A DNA stretch of 64,000 bases from Marmoricola sp. (GTDB lineage Bacteria; Actinomycetota; Actinomycetes; Propionibacteriales; Nocardioidaceae), in contig JAOPXK010000098.1 of assembly GCA_025965195.1 (NCBI GenBank), positions 21,335 to 85,334 on the forward strand. Reading direction: 5' to 3'. Both the position numbers and the translations under genes were made by a program. The notes beneath the pieces are model-generated. The model saw nothing but the letters and a program-made list of their open reading frames with translations. It had not been told where the DNA came from and made no database searches. Position 1 is the first letter of the stretch. Every line of letters starts with the position of its first letter. This document shows, in pieces, positions 43,571 through 52,484 of the stretch.

Positions 43571-45841
43571 ATGGCAAAGGACGCACCCGGCAAGGACCCG
43601 CACGACGAGGGCTTGAAGGTCGGCGACCGCAAGAAGTACGCCGCCGGACTGCCCGCCGTCGTCAAGTCCCTGCAGCTGTCCAACGACCAGATGGGCGCCA
43701 GACGGACCGTGCTGACCCTCGCCAGGGTCAACCAGAAGGAAGGCTTCGACTGTCCGGGGTGCGCCTGGCCCGACCCGCACGAGCGGGGCAGGTTCGAGTT
43801 CTGCGAGAACGGCGCGAAGGCGGTCGCGGAGGAAGCAACCTTGCGACGGGTCGGTCGCGAGTTCTTCGCCGAGCACTCCCTCGCCGACCTCGAGGACAAG
43901 ACCAACTACTGGCTCGGCCAGCAGGGTCGCCTTGCCGAGCCGATGTTCAAGGCGAAGGGCGCGACGCACTACCAGCCCATCGAGTGGGACGCCGCGTTCG
44001 ACCTGATCGCCGACCGGCTCAACGCGTTGCCAAGTCCCGACGCGGCGGCGTTCTACACCTCGGGGCGTACGTCGAACGAGGCCGCGTTCCTCTACCAGCT
44101 GATGGTCCGGCGCTTCGGCACGAACAACCTGCCCGACTGCTCGAACATGTGCCACGAGTCCAGCGGTGCCGCGCTGTCGCACACGATCGGGATCGGCAAG
44201 GGCACCGTCACCCTCGATGACATCTACGCGGCCGACCTGATCCTGGTCGTCGGCCAGAACCCCGGCACGAACCACCCGCGGATGCTCACCGCGCTCGAGA
44301 AGGCGAAGAAGAACGGCGCCCAGATCATCAGCGTCAACCCGCTCGACGAGGCCGGGCTGCGCAACTTCCACAACCCGCAGACCCCGCTCGGCCTGACCAA
44401 GGGCACCGACCTCGCCGACGACTTCCTCCAGATCCGGCTCTCCGGGGACCAGGCGCTGTTCCTCGCGCTGGCCAAGCTGACCGTCGAGGCCGGCGCAGTC
44501 GATGAGGAGTTCATCAAGCAGCACACCAGTGAGTACGAGGAGTACGTCGCGCATCTCGACGCGGTCGACTGGGACACCGTCGTCGAGGCCACCGGGCTGC
44601 GGATGGAGGAGATTCGCAAGCTCGCGAAGCGCTACTGCGCAGCTGATCGCGTCATCGTCTGCTGGGCGATGGGGCTCACCCAGCACAAGGGTGCGGTCCC
44701 GACCATCCAGGAGATCGTCAACCTGCTGCTCCTGCGTGGCAACATCGGCAAGACCGGCGCCGGCCCCTGCCCGGTCCGCGGCCACTCGAACGTGCAGGGC
44801 GACCGGACGATGGGCATCTGGGAGCGGATGCCCGCCGCCTTCCTCGACAACCTGGACGAGGAGTTCGGCTTCGAAGCCCCACGCACCCACGGCCTCGACG
44901 CCGTCGACACGATCCGGGCGATGCGCGACGGCAAGGTGTCCGCGTTCTTCGCGATGGGCGGCAACTTCGTCTCCGCGACGCCTGACAGCAACGTCACGGA
45001 AGCGGCCATGCGCGGGCTCGGGCTCGGCGTACACGTGAGCACGAAGCTGAATCGCTCCCATGTCGTCTCCGGCGACGAGGCACTGATCCTTCCGTGCCTC
45101 GGCCGCACCGAACGCGACGACCAGGCCTCCGGTGAGCAGCGCGTCACCGTCGAGGACTCGATGGGGATGGTGCACCTGTCCCACGGCCGGCTCGCCCCCG
45201 GGTCGGAGCAGCTGCTCTCCGAGGTCGCAATCATCAGCCGGCTCGCCGAAGCGCTCTTCGGGACGGACGACGCGATCGACTGGGCAGGTCTGCGCGGTGA
45301 CTACGACGTCATCCGGGACCACATCTCCCGCGTCGTGCCCGGCTGCGACGACTACAACGCGAAGGTGCACGCACCGGGCGGCTTCGCGCTGCCGAACGGC
45401 CCGCGGGACAGCCGGACGTTCGACACCGCCACCGGCAAGGCTCGCTTCACGGTCAACGACCTCGAGACGCTCGAGCTGCCCCCCGGGCACCTGATCCTGC
45501 AGACGATCAGGAGCCACGACCAGTTCAACACCACGATCTACGGCCTGGACGATCGCTACCGCGGGATCAAGCACGGGCGTCGGGTGGTCTTCGTCAATGC
45601 CGAGGACCTGACCCACCTCGGGTTCGTGGACGGGGAGACGGTCGACCTCGTCAGCGTCTGGAAGGGCGAGGAGCGCCGGGCCGAGTCCTTCCGGATCGTG
45701 TCCTACGCGACCGCCCGCGGCTGTGCTGCGGCGTACTTCCCGGAGACCAACGTGCTGGTCCCCCTCGACTCGGTCGCCCGGATCTCCAACACGCCTGCCT
45801 CGAAGAGCGTCGTGATCCGGCTGGAGCACCGGGCCGGCTGA
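43571..45841 (+). CDS. FdhF/YdeP-family molybdopterin oxidoreductase
   Basis: 756 residues, matching the YdeP branch of formate-dehydrogenase-like enzymes that use bis-MGD. Cysteines near 60-78 (FDCPGCAWPDP, EFCENG) replace the standard four-cysteine iron-sulfur motif. LPDCSNMCHESSG gives the likely molybdenum ligand C194. GKTGAGPCPVRGHSNVQGDR and the C-terminal cofactor domain (about 640-756) are also typical. There is no twin-arginine signal, so it is cytoplasmic. The physiological substrate of this family is not settled; E. coli YdeP is linked to acid resistance. The cofactor would need mobA at 10788. Confidence 0.9.
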   Translation: MAKDAPGKDPHDEGLKVGDRKKYAAGLPAVVKSLQLSNDQMGARRTVLTLARVNQKEGFDCPGCAWPDPHERGRFEFCENGAKAVAEEATLRRVGREFFAEHSLADLEDKTNYWLGQQGRLAEPMFKAKGATHYQPIEWDAAFDLIADRLNALPSPDAAAFYTSGRTSNEAAFLYQLMVRRFGTNNLPDCSNMCHESSGAALSHTIGIGKGTVTLDDIYAADLILVVGQNPGTNHPRMLTALEKAKKNGAQIISVNPLDEAGLRNFHNPQTPLGLTKGTDLADDFLQIRLSGDQALFLALAKLTVEAGAVDEEFIKQHTSEYEEYVAHLDAVDWDTVVEATGLRMEEIRKLAKRYCAADRVIVCWAMGLTQHKGAVPTIQEIVNLLLLRGNIGKTGAGPCPVRGHSNVQGDRTMGIWERMPAAFLDNLDEEFGFEAPRTHGLDAVDTIRAMRDGKVSAFFAMGGNFVSATPDSNVTEAAMRGLGLGVHVSTKLNRSHVVSGDEALILPCLGRTERDDQASGEQRVTVEDSMGMVHLSHGRLAPGSEQLLSEVAIISRLAEALFGTDDAIDWAGLRGDYDVIRDHISRVVPGCDDYNAKVHAPGGFALPNGPRDSRTFDTATGKARFTVNDLETLELPPGHLILQTIRSHDQFNTTIYGLDDRYRGIKHGRRVVFVNAEDLTHLGFVDGETVDLVSVWKGEERRAESFRIVSYATARGCAAAYFPETNVLVPLDSVARISNTPASKSVVIRLEHRAG

Positions 45842-45924
45842 GCGGGTGACCGAGCCGGATCGACCGGTCGGCGGCATACTTTCCCGAGACCCGCACCGAT
45901 CCGATCCGAGCGCAGGACAGATTT

Positions 45925-47502
45925 GTGACTAACCGTTCCTCGAAACGTCTCCTGGCCGGGGCAGTCCTGTGTCTTGGACTGTTCGCGGCGCTGGCGGTGC
46001 TGGTGGCCAACTCGTGGTCCCCGCTCCTCGACCTCGACCACTGGGTCGGACGCCGCCCCGAGCTGTTCAGCCACCAGCACGACTGGGCGCGTCAGCTCTG
46101 GATCGAGGTCGGCCGCTGGCTGCGGCCCGACTACCTGGTGCTCGCCGGACTGGTTGCGGCCGGCGTACTCATCTGGAAGGGGCACCGCCGGGCAGGCCTC
46201 TGGGCCGCCGGCGTGCTGCTGGTCGCCCGGGTCGCGAGCCCACTGCTCAAGGAGCTGGTACGCCGGGACCGGCCGGTGTGGCCACATCCCGTGCAGACCC
46301 TGGTCGGCTACTCGTTCCCGTCCGGCCATGCGACCGAGGCGGCCGCTGCTGCCGGTGTGGCGATCGCGATCGGCACCATGCTGGTCCGGCGGCGGGCCGT
46401 GCGCAGGCTGCTGATCACGGTCGCCGTACTCCTTGCTCTCCTGATCGGCGCCGACCGGATCTTCCTCGGTGTGCACAACCTCTCGGACGTCGTTGCCGGC
46501 GGTCTGCTCGGCGCAGCGACCGTGCTGCTCGGCCTGGTCGTCTTCGACCCGACGCCGCACTCCATCGCACGGAGCAACGAGCCCTTGCCCGAGGTGCTCG
46601 TGTCGAAGAACAAGCTCGCCGTCGTGCTCAACCCGATCAAGGTCGACGACGTCGGACAGTTCAAGGCGATGGTGAACGCGATCGCCGCCGAGTCGGGGAT
46701 CAAGAAGGTCGAGTGGTACGAGACAACGGTCGAGGACACCGGCTACGGGATGGCCGAAGCGGCCGCGGTGGGCGGAGCCGACCTGGTCATGTCCGTCGGT
46801 GGTGACGGCACCATCCGGGCCGTCTGCGAGGAGCTCGCCGGCACCGGCATCCCCGTCGGCATCGTTCCTGCCGGCACCGGAAACCTGCTGGCTCGCAACC
46901 TCGACATCCCGTTGTACCTCCGGGCCGCCGTCGACGTGGCGATCAACGGCCAGGACCGCGCGATCGACATGGTCAAGGTCAGTGGCGACAACATGGAGGA
47001 CGCCACCTACCTGGTGATGGCCGGGATGGGCTTCGACGCGGCGATCATGGAAGGCGTCAACGAGGACATCAAGGCGAAGGTCGGCTGGCTCGCCTACGTC
47101 TGGTCGGCCCTCAAGTCGCTGATGTTCCCGGCGATCCGGGTCGAGGTGTCCATCGACGGCGCCGACTTCACCCGGCACCGGGCCCGGACGATCGTGATCG
47201 GCAACGTCGGCAATCTCCAGGGTGGGATGCCGCTGATCCCCGATGCCGCGATCGACGACGGCCAGCTGGACGTCGTGCTCCTCTATCCGCGGAGGTTCCT
47301 CTCCTGGCTTCCTCTCGCGGTCCGGGTGCTCTCGAAGAACACCCGCAGCGATGAGACGATCACCCGGATGACCGGTCGCGAGGTCGTGGTGCGGGCATCG
47401 GTCGATGCACCCCGCCAGCTCGACGGCGACCTGATCGCGCCGGGCAAGGAGCTGCGCGCCGAATGTGTCCACGGCCGGCTGCTGGTCCGCGTCCCCCGCT
47501 GA
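45925..47502 (+). CDS. PAP2 phosphatase-diacylglycerol kinase fusion
   Basis: 525 residues with two enzyme domains. The N-terminal PAP2 domain (about 1-210, five or six membrane segments) has KELVRRDRP (about 109), FPSGHAT (about 132) and HNLSDVVAG. The C-terminal DAGK/sphingosine-kinase-like domain (about 228-520) has SVGGDGTIRAV (about 290), PVGIVPAGTGNLLARNL and MGFDAAIMEG. One half removes phosphate from a lipid phosphate and the other adds it to a lipid, suggesting a phosphatidate/diacylglycerol or polyprenyl-phosphate cycling role at the membrane. GTG 45925 is the first plausible start. Confidence 0.9.
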   Translation: MTNRSSKRLLAGAVLCLGLFAALAVLVANSWSPLLDLDHWVGRRPELFSHQHDWARQLWIEVGRWLRPDYLVLAGLVAAGVLIWKGHRRAGLWAAGVLLVARVASPLLKELVRRDRPVWPHPVQTLVGYSFPSGHATEAAAAAGVAIAIGTMLVRRRAVRRLLITVAVLLALLIGADRIFLGVHNLSDVVAGGLLGAATVLLGLVVFDPTPHSIARSNEPLPEVLVSKNKLAVVLNPIKVDDVGQFKAMVNAIAAESGIKKVEWYETTVEDTGYGMAEAAAVGGADLVMSVGGDGTIRAVCEELAGTGIPVGIVPAGTGNLLARNLDIPLYLRAAVDVAINGQDRAIDMVKVSGDNMEDATYLVMAGMGFDAAIMEGVNEDIKAKVGWLAYVWSALKSLMFPAIRVEVSIDGADFTRHRARTIVIGNVGNLQGGMPLIPDAAIDDGQLDVVLLYPRRFLSWLPLAVRVLSKNTRSDETITRMTGREVVVRASVDAPRQLDGDLIAPGKELRAECVHGRLLVRVPR

Positions 47503-47556
47503 CGGATTCCGGTCTAGCCTTGGTGGGCTCGCTCCCCCACCGGTGAGGACCTGTTG

Positions 47557-48507
47557 ATGCGCCGTGCCATCGCCGTACTGCTGACCTGCCTGATCAGCGT
47601 CGTCCTCGGGGGTGCCGTCTCGTCCGCGCCTGCCTCGGCCGCCACGAAGTTTCCGGTGCCGTACGGCTTTCTGCTCTCCGCGGTGGCCGGCGGAACGCAG
47701 GTCGATCCTCCTGGCGCGAACAACTTCGCCTGCCAGCCCTCCAAGGCACATCCGCGGCCGGTCATCCTGCTGCACGGGATCCTCGGCAACAAGGCCACCA
47801 ACTGGCAGACCTACGCGCCCCTGCTGGCGAACAACGGCTACTGCGTCTTCTCACTGACCTACGGTCAGTCCCCGTTGCTGCCCGCTCCGGCGAACCAGCT
47901 CTTCGGCGGGCTCGTCGCGATGGAGCAGAGCTCACTGCAGGTCAAGGCCTTCGTAGCCAAGGTGTTGAAGGCAACGAAGGCGAAGAAGGTCGACATCGTC
48001 GGGCACTCCGAGGGCACCGTGGTCCCCGACTACTACGTCAAGTACCGCGGCGGCGCGAAGTACGTCGACCACTACATCTCGCTCGCACCGCTCTGGCACG
48101 GCACCGACCTCGGCGGGCTGACCGCCCTGACCACGATGGGAGCGCCGTTCGGTGTCACACCCGCGCTCTACCAGGTGATCGGCGCCGTCGCCGCCTCGAC
48201 CACGGAGTTCCTGGCCGGCTCGGCGTTCATGACCAAGCTGCGGGCCGGAGGGACGCCGGCAGTCAGGGGCGTGCACTACACGAACATCGTCACCAGGTAC
48301 GACGAGCTGGTGCAGCCCTACACGAGCGGGATCCAGGCCGGCATGACCAACTACGTCGTCCAGGACTTCTGCGCGATGGACTACAGCGAGCACTTCGAGA
48401 TCGCGGCCGACCCGGTCGCCGCCCAGCTGGTGCTCAACACGCTCGACCCGAAGCACAAGCACGCGGTGCCCTGTCGGCTGGTGCTGCCCTTCGTCGGCGG
48501 CAGCTGA
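47557..48507 (+). CDS. Secreted triacylglycerol lipase (alpha/beta hydrolase)
   Basis: 316 residues from ATG 47557 with GTGAGG upstream. A signal peptide ends near residue 28 at ASA. The oxyanion motif is VILLHGILGNKATNW. The nucleophile S151 sits in GHSEG, where the usual GHSQG/GHSMG glutamine is Glu. An acidic residue near DELVQPY and the histidine in YSEHFEI complete a probable triad. Cysteines suggest disulfides. It resembles actinobacterial lipases of the LipA/EstA type acting on extracellular esters. Confidence 0.88.
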   Translation: MRRAIAVLLTCLISVVLGGAVSSAPASAATKFPVPYGFLLSAVAGGTQVDPPGANNFACQPSKAHPRPVILLHGILGNKATNWQTYAPLLANNGYCVFSLTYGQSPLLPAPANQLFGGLVAMEQSSLQVKAFVAKVLKATKAKKVDIVGHSEGTVVPDYYVKYRGGAKYVDHYISLAPLWHGTDLGGLTALTTMGAPFGVTPALYQVIGAVAASTTEFLAGSAFMTKLRAGGTPAVRGVHYTNIVTRYDELVQPYTSGIQAGMTNYVVQDFCAMDYSEHFEIAADPVAAQLVLNTLDPKHKHAVPCRLVLPFVGGS

Positions 48508-48510
48508 GGA

Positions 48511-48981
48511 TCAGGCGGCCGGCTCGAGCAGGAAGACCGGGATCACCCGGTCGGTGCGCTCGGCGTACCTCGCATAGTTGGGCCAGGTCTTGAGCATGTG
48601 GGCCCAGACGAGGTCGCGCTCGGCACCGCTGACCTCGCGCGGAACTGCCTCCCGGCGACGCCGGTCCACGACGATCGTTACCCGAGCGGCCGCGCGGACG
48701 TTGACCACCCAGACCGGTTGTCCCTCGCCTCCGAAGTTCGAGCCCGCGATCAGATGGCCATCCCCGTAGGGCACGCACAGCAGCGGCGTCGACCGGGGGA
48801 TGCCCGACTTGCGACCGACCACGATCAGCATCAGGCCCGGCAGCCCCGCCAGCCAGAGCAACGAGAGCTGCCCCCGCGAGACGCGCTGGAGGAACTTGTC
48901 GAACGCGGTGATCTGACGGAGGTACTTCGGCAGCCAGCGCAGCGCGCCGATCCGGATCGCGAGCGGGGTGAACAGGGTCAT
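48511..48981 (-). CDS. Ddn-like deazaflavin (F420)-dependent nitroreductase family protein
   Basis: 156 residues. The split-barrel fold carries LMLIVVGRKSGIPRSTPLL and GHLIAGSNFGGEGQPVWVVNV (partly quoted), the motif set of Ddn/DUF385 proteins, and WPNYARYAERTDRVIPVFLLEP near the end. Mycobacterial Ddn uses reduced F420 to reduce nitroimidazoles and quinones. The N-terminus is basic and hydrophobic, suggesting loose membrane contact. The natural substrate is unknown. Confidence 0.85.
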   Translation of the reverse strand: MTLFTPLAIRIGALRWLPKYLRQITAFDKFLQRVSRGQLSLLWLAGLPGLMLIVVGRKSGIPRSTPLLCVPYGDGHLIAGSNFGGEGQPVWVVNVRAAARVTIVVDRRRREAVPREVSGAERDLVWAHMLKTWPNYARYAERTDRVIPVFLLEPAA

Positions 48982-49017
48982 CACGCGAGTCCGGAGATCC
49001 GGAGACCGAGGCGAGGC

Positions 49018-49432
49018 TCAGGCACGGGCATGTGCGATCGCGTCCGCTTCCTCCGGCGAGAGCTGGGCGTCGGAGGTCCAGTCGGCGATGTTCTTGGCGT
49101 AGGTGCGAGAGTCGCTGCGCCCGTGGATCGAGGTCAGGATGACGCCGTCGCCGTGGTCATCGAGCAGGGCGAGCCCAGGACAGGTGTCCGCCCGTGTCGC
49201 CGAAGGCGTCGTAGCGGACGACCGCGAGGTGCTTCATCGCGTCGGCGTTCTCAAGGCGCAGCGCCGAGACCTCGTGGCGCAGGCCCTGGACGTCGGTCGG
49301 CAGGTCGGCGCCTGCTTCTGCGGTCCGGGCGCGGCGCGACTTGCCCTCCGACGTACGTCGATGAGCGCCGGCCGCCAGCCCCAGGGCAGCAAGGCCGACC
49401 AGCAACGCCAAGACGCTCAGCACCGTGTCCAC
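49018..49432 (-). pseudogene. DUF4446-like membrane-anchored protein, frameshifted
   Basis: From GTG 49432 the gene encodes one membrane segment (TVLSVLALLVGLAALGLAAG) and a coiled part ending VVRYDAFGDTGGHLSWA. The frame then breaks at 49171: reading on gives RPAR and a stop. Skipping one base restores ALLDDHGDGVILTSIHGRSD and SRTYAKNI to the natural stop at 49018. Total length is 415 nt, one more than a multiple of three. The most likely event is loss of 2 nt from a Leu codon between SWA and ALLDD. This is either a real pseudogene or a sequencing error. Confidence 0.75.
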
Positions 49433-49512
49433 GAGACGCGAGCCTAGGCAGTGGACCTGTGGCCGTCGTGGAGGCGCGCCAACTCCGTGGCCAGGCATGG
49501 GAAACTGACCCG

Positions 49513-50352
49513 GTGACGACAAGACGCATCGCCTACCAGGGCGAGCCCGGCGCCAACTCCCACCTGGTGTGCAAACAGCACTACCCCGACTGGGAGGCAG
49601 TGCCGTGCGCGTCGTTCGAGGACGTCTTTGCGGCGGTCCAGAACGGTGACGCCGAGCTGGCGATGATCCCGATCGACAACTCGATCGCCGGCCGGGTGGC
49701 AGACATCCACCACTTCCTGCCCGACTCCGGGCTGCACATCATCGCCGAGCACTTCCTCCGGATCCAGTTCGCGCTGATGGCCCTGCCCGGGTCCGCGATC
49801 GGTGACATCAAGACCGTGCACAGCCACGTGCACGCGCTCGGCCAGTGTCGCAAGATCATCCGGGAGCACGGATTCAAGGCGGTCATCTCGGGCGACACCG
49901 CCGGTGCAGCGCGCGAGATCTCCGAGGCGAACGACCCGTCGCAGGCCGCCATCGCGCCGCCACTCGCAGCGGAGATCTACGGGCTCGACATCCTGGCCGA
50001 GGACGTCGAGGACGAGGACCACAACACCACCCGGTTCGTGGTGCTCTCGCCCGAGCTCGTCCAGGCCGAGCAGGGCAACGGTCCGGTCGTGACGAGCTTC
50101 ATCTTCAATGTGCGCAACCTGCCGGCGGCGCTCTACAAGGCGCTCGGCGGCTTCGCCACCAATGGCGTCAACATGACCAAGCTGGAGAGCTACATGGTCG
50201 GTGGCTACTTCACCGCGACCCAGTTCCTGGCCGAGGTCGACGGGCATCCGAACGACGCCGGGCTGAAGAACGCCCTCGAGGAGCTGACCTTCTTCACCAC
50301 CGATGTCACGATCCTCGGGGTCTATCCCGCGGATCCGTTCCGCTCGCGTTGA
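49513..50352 (+). CDS. pheA: Prephenate dehydratase
   Basis: 279 residues from GTG 49513. The catalytic domain (about 1-180) starts IAYQGEPGANSHLVC and holds the essential TRF motif in NTTRFVVLS. The regulatory ACT domain (about 195-275) contains NGVNMTKLESYM, the phenylalanine-binding ESxx region, so feedback inhibition is expected. It converts prephenate to phenylpyruvate in phenylalanine synthesis. It is monofunctional, with no chorismate mutase domain. The stop lies inside a 40-nt palindrome. Confidence 0.95.
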   Translation: MTTRRIAYQGEPGANSHLVCKQHYPDWEAVPCASFEDVFAAVQNGDAELAMIPIDNSIAGRVADIHHFLPDSGLHIIAEHFLRIQFALMALPGSAIGDIKTVHSHVHALGQCRKIIREHGFKAVISGDTAGAAREISEANDPSQAAIAPPLAAEIYGLDILAEDVEDEDHNTTRFVVLSPELVQAEQGNGPVVTSFIFNVRNLPAALYKALGGFATNGVNMTKLESYMVGGYFTATQFLAEVDGHPNDAGLKNALEELTFFTTDVTILGVYPADPFRSR

Positions 50353-50388
50353 CCGGGCGCAGTCGAGATCTCGACTGCGCCCGGTCAA
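50349..50388. terminator. Perfect 40-nt palindrome between pheA and the sedolisin gene
   Basis: Each arm is 20 nt, starting TTGACCGGGCGCAGTCGAGA, and every position pairs. It includes the pheA stop codon and lies 18 nt beyond the end of the convergent gene. It probably terminates both transcripts although no T-run follows. Confidence 0.7.
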
Positions 50389-50406
50389 CCGATCAGGCGG
50401 GCCGGG

Positions 50407-52416
50407 TCAGTGCCCGTGCCCGCCGCCACCCCCAGGTCCGGCGAGCTTGTTGAAGAACGTCGGCCCGTTGGGGCTCCCGACTCCTGTCTCGTCGTCGTAG
50501 CCACGGGTCGAGTGCAGCGTGGAGGTCTGGATGTCGATCGTCTGCAGCACGAACGCCAGGCCGGCGGTGTCGTCGACTCCGTTGACCAGGTTGGTCCGGA
50601 CCTGGTTGACCGGACTCTTCGGAGCAACGATGTCGTGCAGGCCGTTGGTCCCGACCTGCTTGTAGTACAAGGGATTCACGAAGCCCAACGGGTGACCGGC
50701 CTGCTGGCTGGCAACCGCCACGACTCCCGCGAGCAGCGGTGACGAGAGGCTGGTGCCACCGATGCGGTACTGGTCGTAGTAGGTCCCGTCCGGGAACGCC
50801 TGCGTCTCACCGACGACCATCCCGGTGTTCGGGTCGGCTGTCATCGAGATGTCCGGCACGACTCGCATCGCGCCATCGCTTCCTGCGACATGCGAGATCG
50901 AGTCCGGCACGACTCCACGCTGGTAGTAGGGCTGCGCGAACAGCTGGCTCGCGCCACCACCGCCACCGGAGCTGTAGGTCCCTGGCGGTGTCGGAGTCCA
51001 GGCGCCGTTGACCAGTTGCGAGTAGTCGGTCTGCCAGCCGAACTCGCCGAGCCAGTCGCCCTTCTTGCCCACCTCGAGGCTGGTGCCCCCGACGCCAGTC
51101 ACATAGGGAAGGTCGGCCGGGAACTCTGCCGTCTTCGATGCCAGGTCGGTGCCGCCCTTGGTGTGGTCGCCGCTGTCACCCGAGGAGAAGTTCACGGTGA
51201 TGCCGGTGAGCGCCGCCTCGGTCGAGAACTGCTGGTAGAAGTCGATGTAGGGCTGGCCAAGATCGGCCAGGTCATCGACTCCATCGGTCCAGGAGTTCGT
51301 GATCACGTCGGCGACGTGGTTGTCGATGGTCGAGGCCCACGCGTCGTCCAGGCCGCTGATGCAGTCGCTGCCTCCGACGTAGACGACCTTGGCGCCGGGT
51401 GCCATTGCGTGCACCGCTTCGACGTCGAGGGTCTCCTCGCCGTACCAGCCACTGCCACCGCACAGGTCGACGTTGGCATAGCCGTCGGGACCGGGCGTGA
51501 TCTGCCTGAACTGGCCCTTCTTGAACAACGGCTGGTGCTGGATCTTGTTGTACTGCTGGGCATCTTGAAGGATCGTCGGCGACGCGAAGGCGTCAGTGAT
51601 CGCGACGGTGATCCCGTGGCCGTCCGTGCCGTGCTTGATCAGCGAGTCCTCGCCATAGGCCGACTGGAGCTGGTCCGGCGTGTAGCCACAGACGGCGTAC
51701 GGCGGGTGCTTGCCGTTGGCCACCGGCTGGGCGTTGGCGGTCTTCTGGCCGAAGTACGCCGAGCAGGGCTGGACGTTGACGCCGAAGCGCGCACCGGGCG
51801 GCGGCCCGGGCAGGGTGTCGGCAGGCTTCTTCAGGGCGGAGGCCTGGTCGAGCCCGACCACGCCGTCGATGGCACCGGTCACGGCAGCCGGGGTGGTCGA
51901 TGCGACCGAGAGGACCGAGTCGTTCGCCTGGACGGTCGAGCCGCGGTAGCTGTAGTCCTTCAGCGACGTGCCGAACGACTTCTCGACCTGGTTGGCGGTG
52001 CCGCTCGCCTCGACGAACATGCCACTGGTGAGGGTCTTCGTGACGGCGAAGCCCTGGCCCTTGAGCCAGCTCTGCACGGCGGTCACGTCGGCTGCGGCCG
52101 GCGCATAGGTCGAGCGGAACTGGGCCGAGCTCAGCCACTTGCCGTAGCTGGCGCTGTCCGGATCGGAGAGTGCCTTGATCTTCGCGTCGGCGCCGGCCTG
52201 GTCACGCATCTTGAGCAGGACACCGAAGTGCACCTGCTTTGCGGACGCGACGTCACGAACGGCGTGCGCCTTCGAAAGCCAGTGCGGCTGGCTGTCCGGC
52301 AACCGATGCCGCTGTGGTTGGGCGGATGCGGGCTGCACGGTAGTGGTCAGCGCGACGGCTGTGGCCGCTGCGACGAAGAGCCCGACCGCACGGCGGCGGG
52401 GCAGGGATGAGCGCAT
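50407..52416 (-). CDS. Secreted sedolisin (peptidase S53, kumamolisin-like)
   Basis: 669 residues. A twin-basic N-terminus and signal peptide end at ASA near residue 32. An inhibitory pro-domain follows (about 40-200; HFGVLLKMRDQ, WLSSAQFRSTYAP). The catalytic domain has Glu and Asp in GEETLDVEAVHAMAP, the oxyanion Asp in FSSGDSGDH, and Ser in GGTSLSSPLLAG. The C-terminal calcium site lies around YDDETGVGSPNG. The protein ends in a Gly-rich HGH tail. It is an acid-type endopeptidase released outside the cell after autocatalytic loss of the pro-domain. Confidence 0.93.
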   Translation of the reverse strand: MRSSLPRRRAVGLFVAAATAVALTTTVQPASAQPQRHRLPDSQPHWLSKAHAVRDVASAKQVHFGVLLKMRDQAGADAKIKALSDPDSASYGKWLSSAQFRSTYAPAAADVTAVQSWLKGQGFAVTKTLTSGMFVEASGTANQVEKSFGTSLKDYSYRGSTVQANDSVLSVASTTPAAVTGAIDGVVGLDQASALKKPADTLPGPPPGARFGVNVQPCSAYFGQKTANAQPVANGKHPPYAVCGYTPDQLQSAYGEDSLIKHGTDGHGITVAITDAFASPTILQDAQQYNKIQHQPLFKKGQFRQITPGPDGYANVDLCGGSGWYGEETLDVEAVHAMAPGAKVVYVGGSDCISGLDDAWASTIDNHVADVITNSWTDGVDDLADLGQPYIDFYQQFSTEAALTGITVNFSSGDSGDHTKGGTDLASKTAEFPADLPYVTGVGGTSLEVGKKGDWLGEFGWQTDYSQLVNGAWTPTPPGTYSSGGGGGASQLFAQPYYQRGVVPDSISHVAGSDGAMRVVPDISMTADPNTGMVVGETQAFPDGTYYDQYRIGGTSLSSPLLAGVVAVASQQAGHPLGFVNPLYYKQVGTNGLHDIVAPKSPVNQVRTNLVNGVDDTAGLAFVLQTIDIQTSTLHSTRGYDDETGVGSPNGPTFFNKLAGPGGGGGHGH

Positions 52417-52484
52417 GAAAACCTCCCGAGTTGTTCGTAGTGCGCAACGTCACTTAACTCCGCCGGGATTGAAACGGTCAAGGG

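Noticed and set aside
43511-45877. A 788-codon minus-strand frame opposite the molybdoenzyme
   Set aside because: Low-complexity Asp/Val/Arg-rich translation typical of antisense frames; the plus strand has the full molybdopterin motifs.
45703-47775. A 690-codon minus-strand frame opposite the PAP2-DAGK fusion
   Set aside because: It crosses three real genes and has no recognisable motif.
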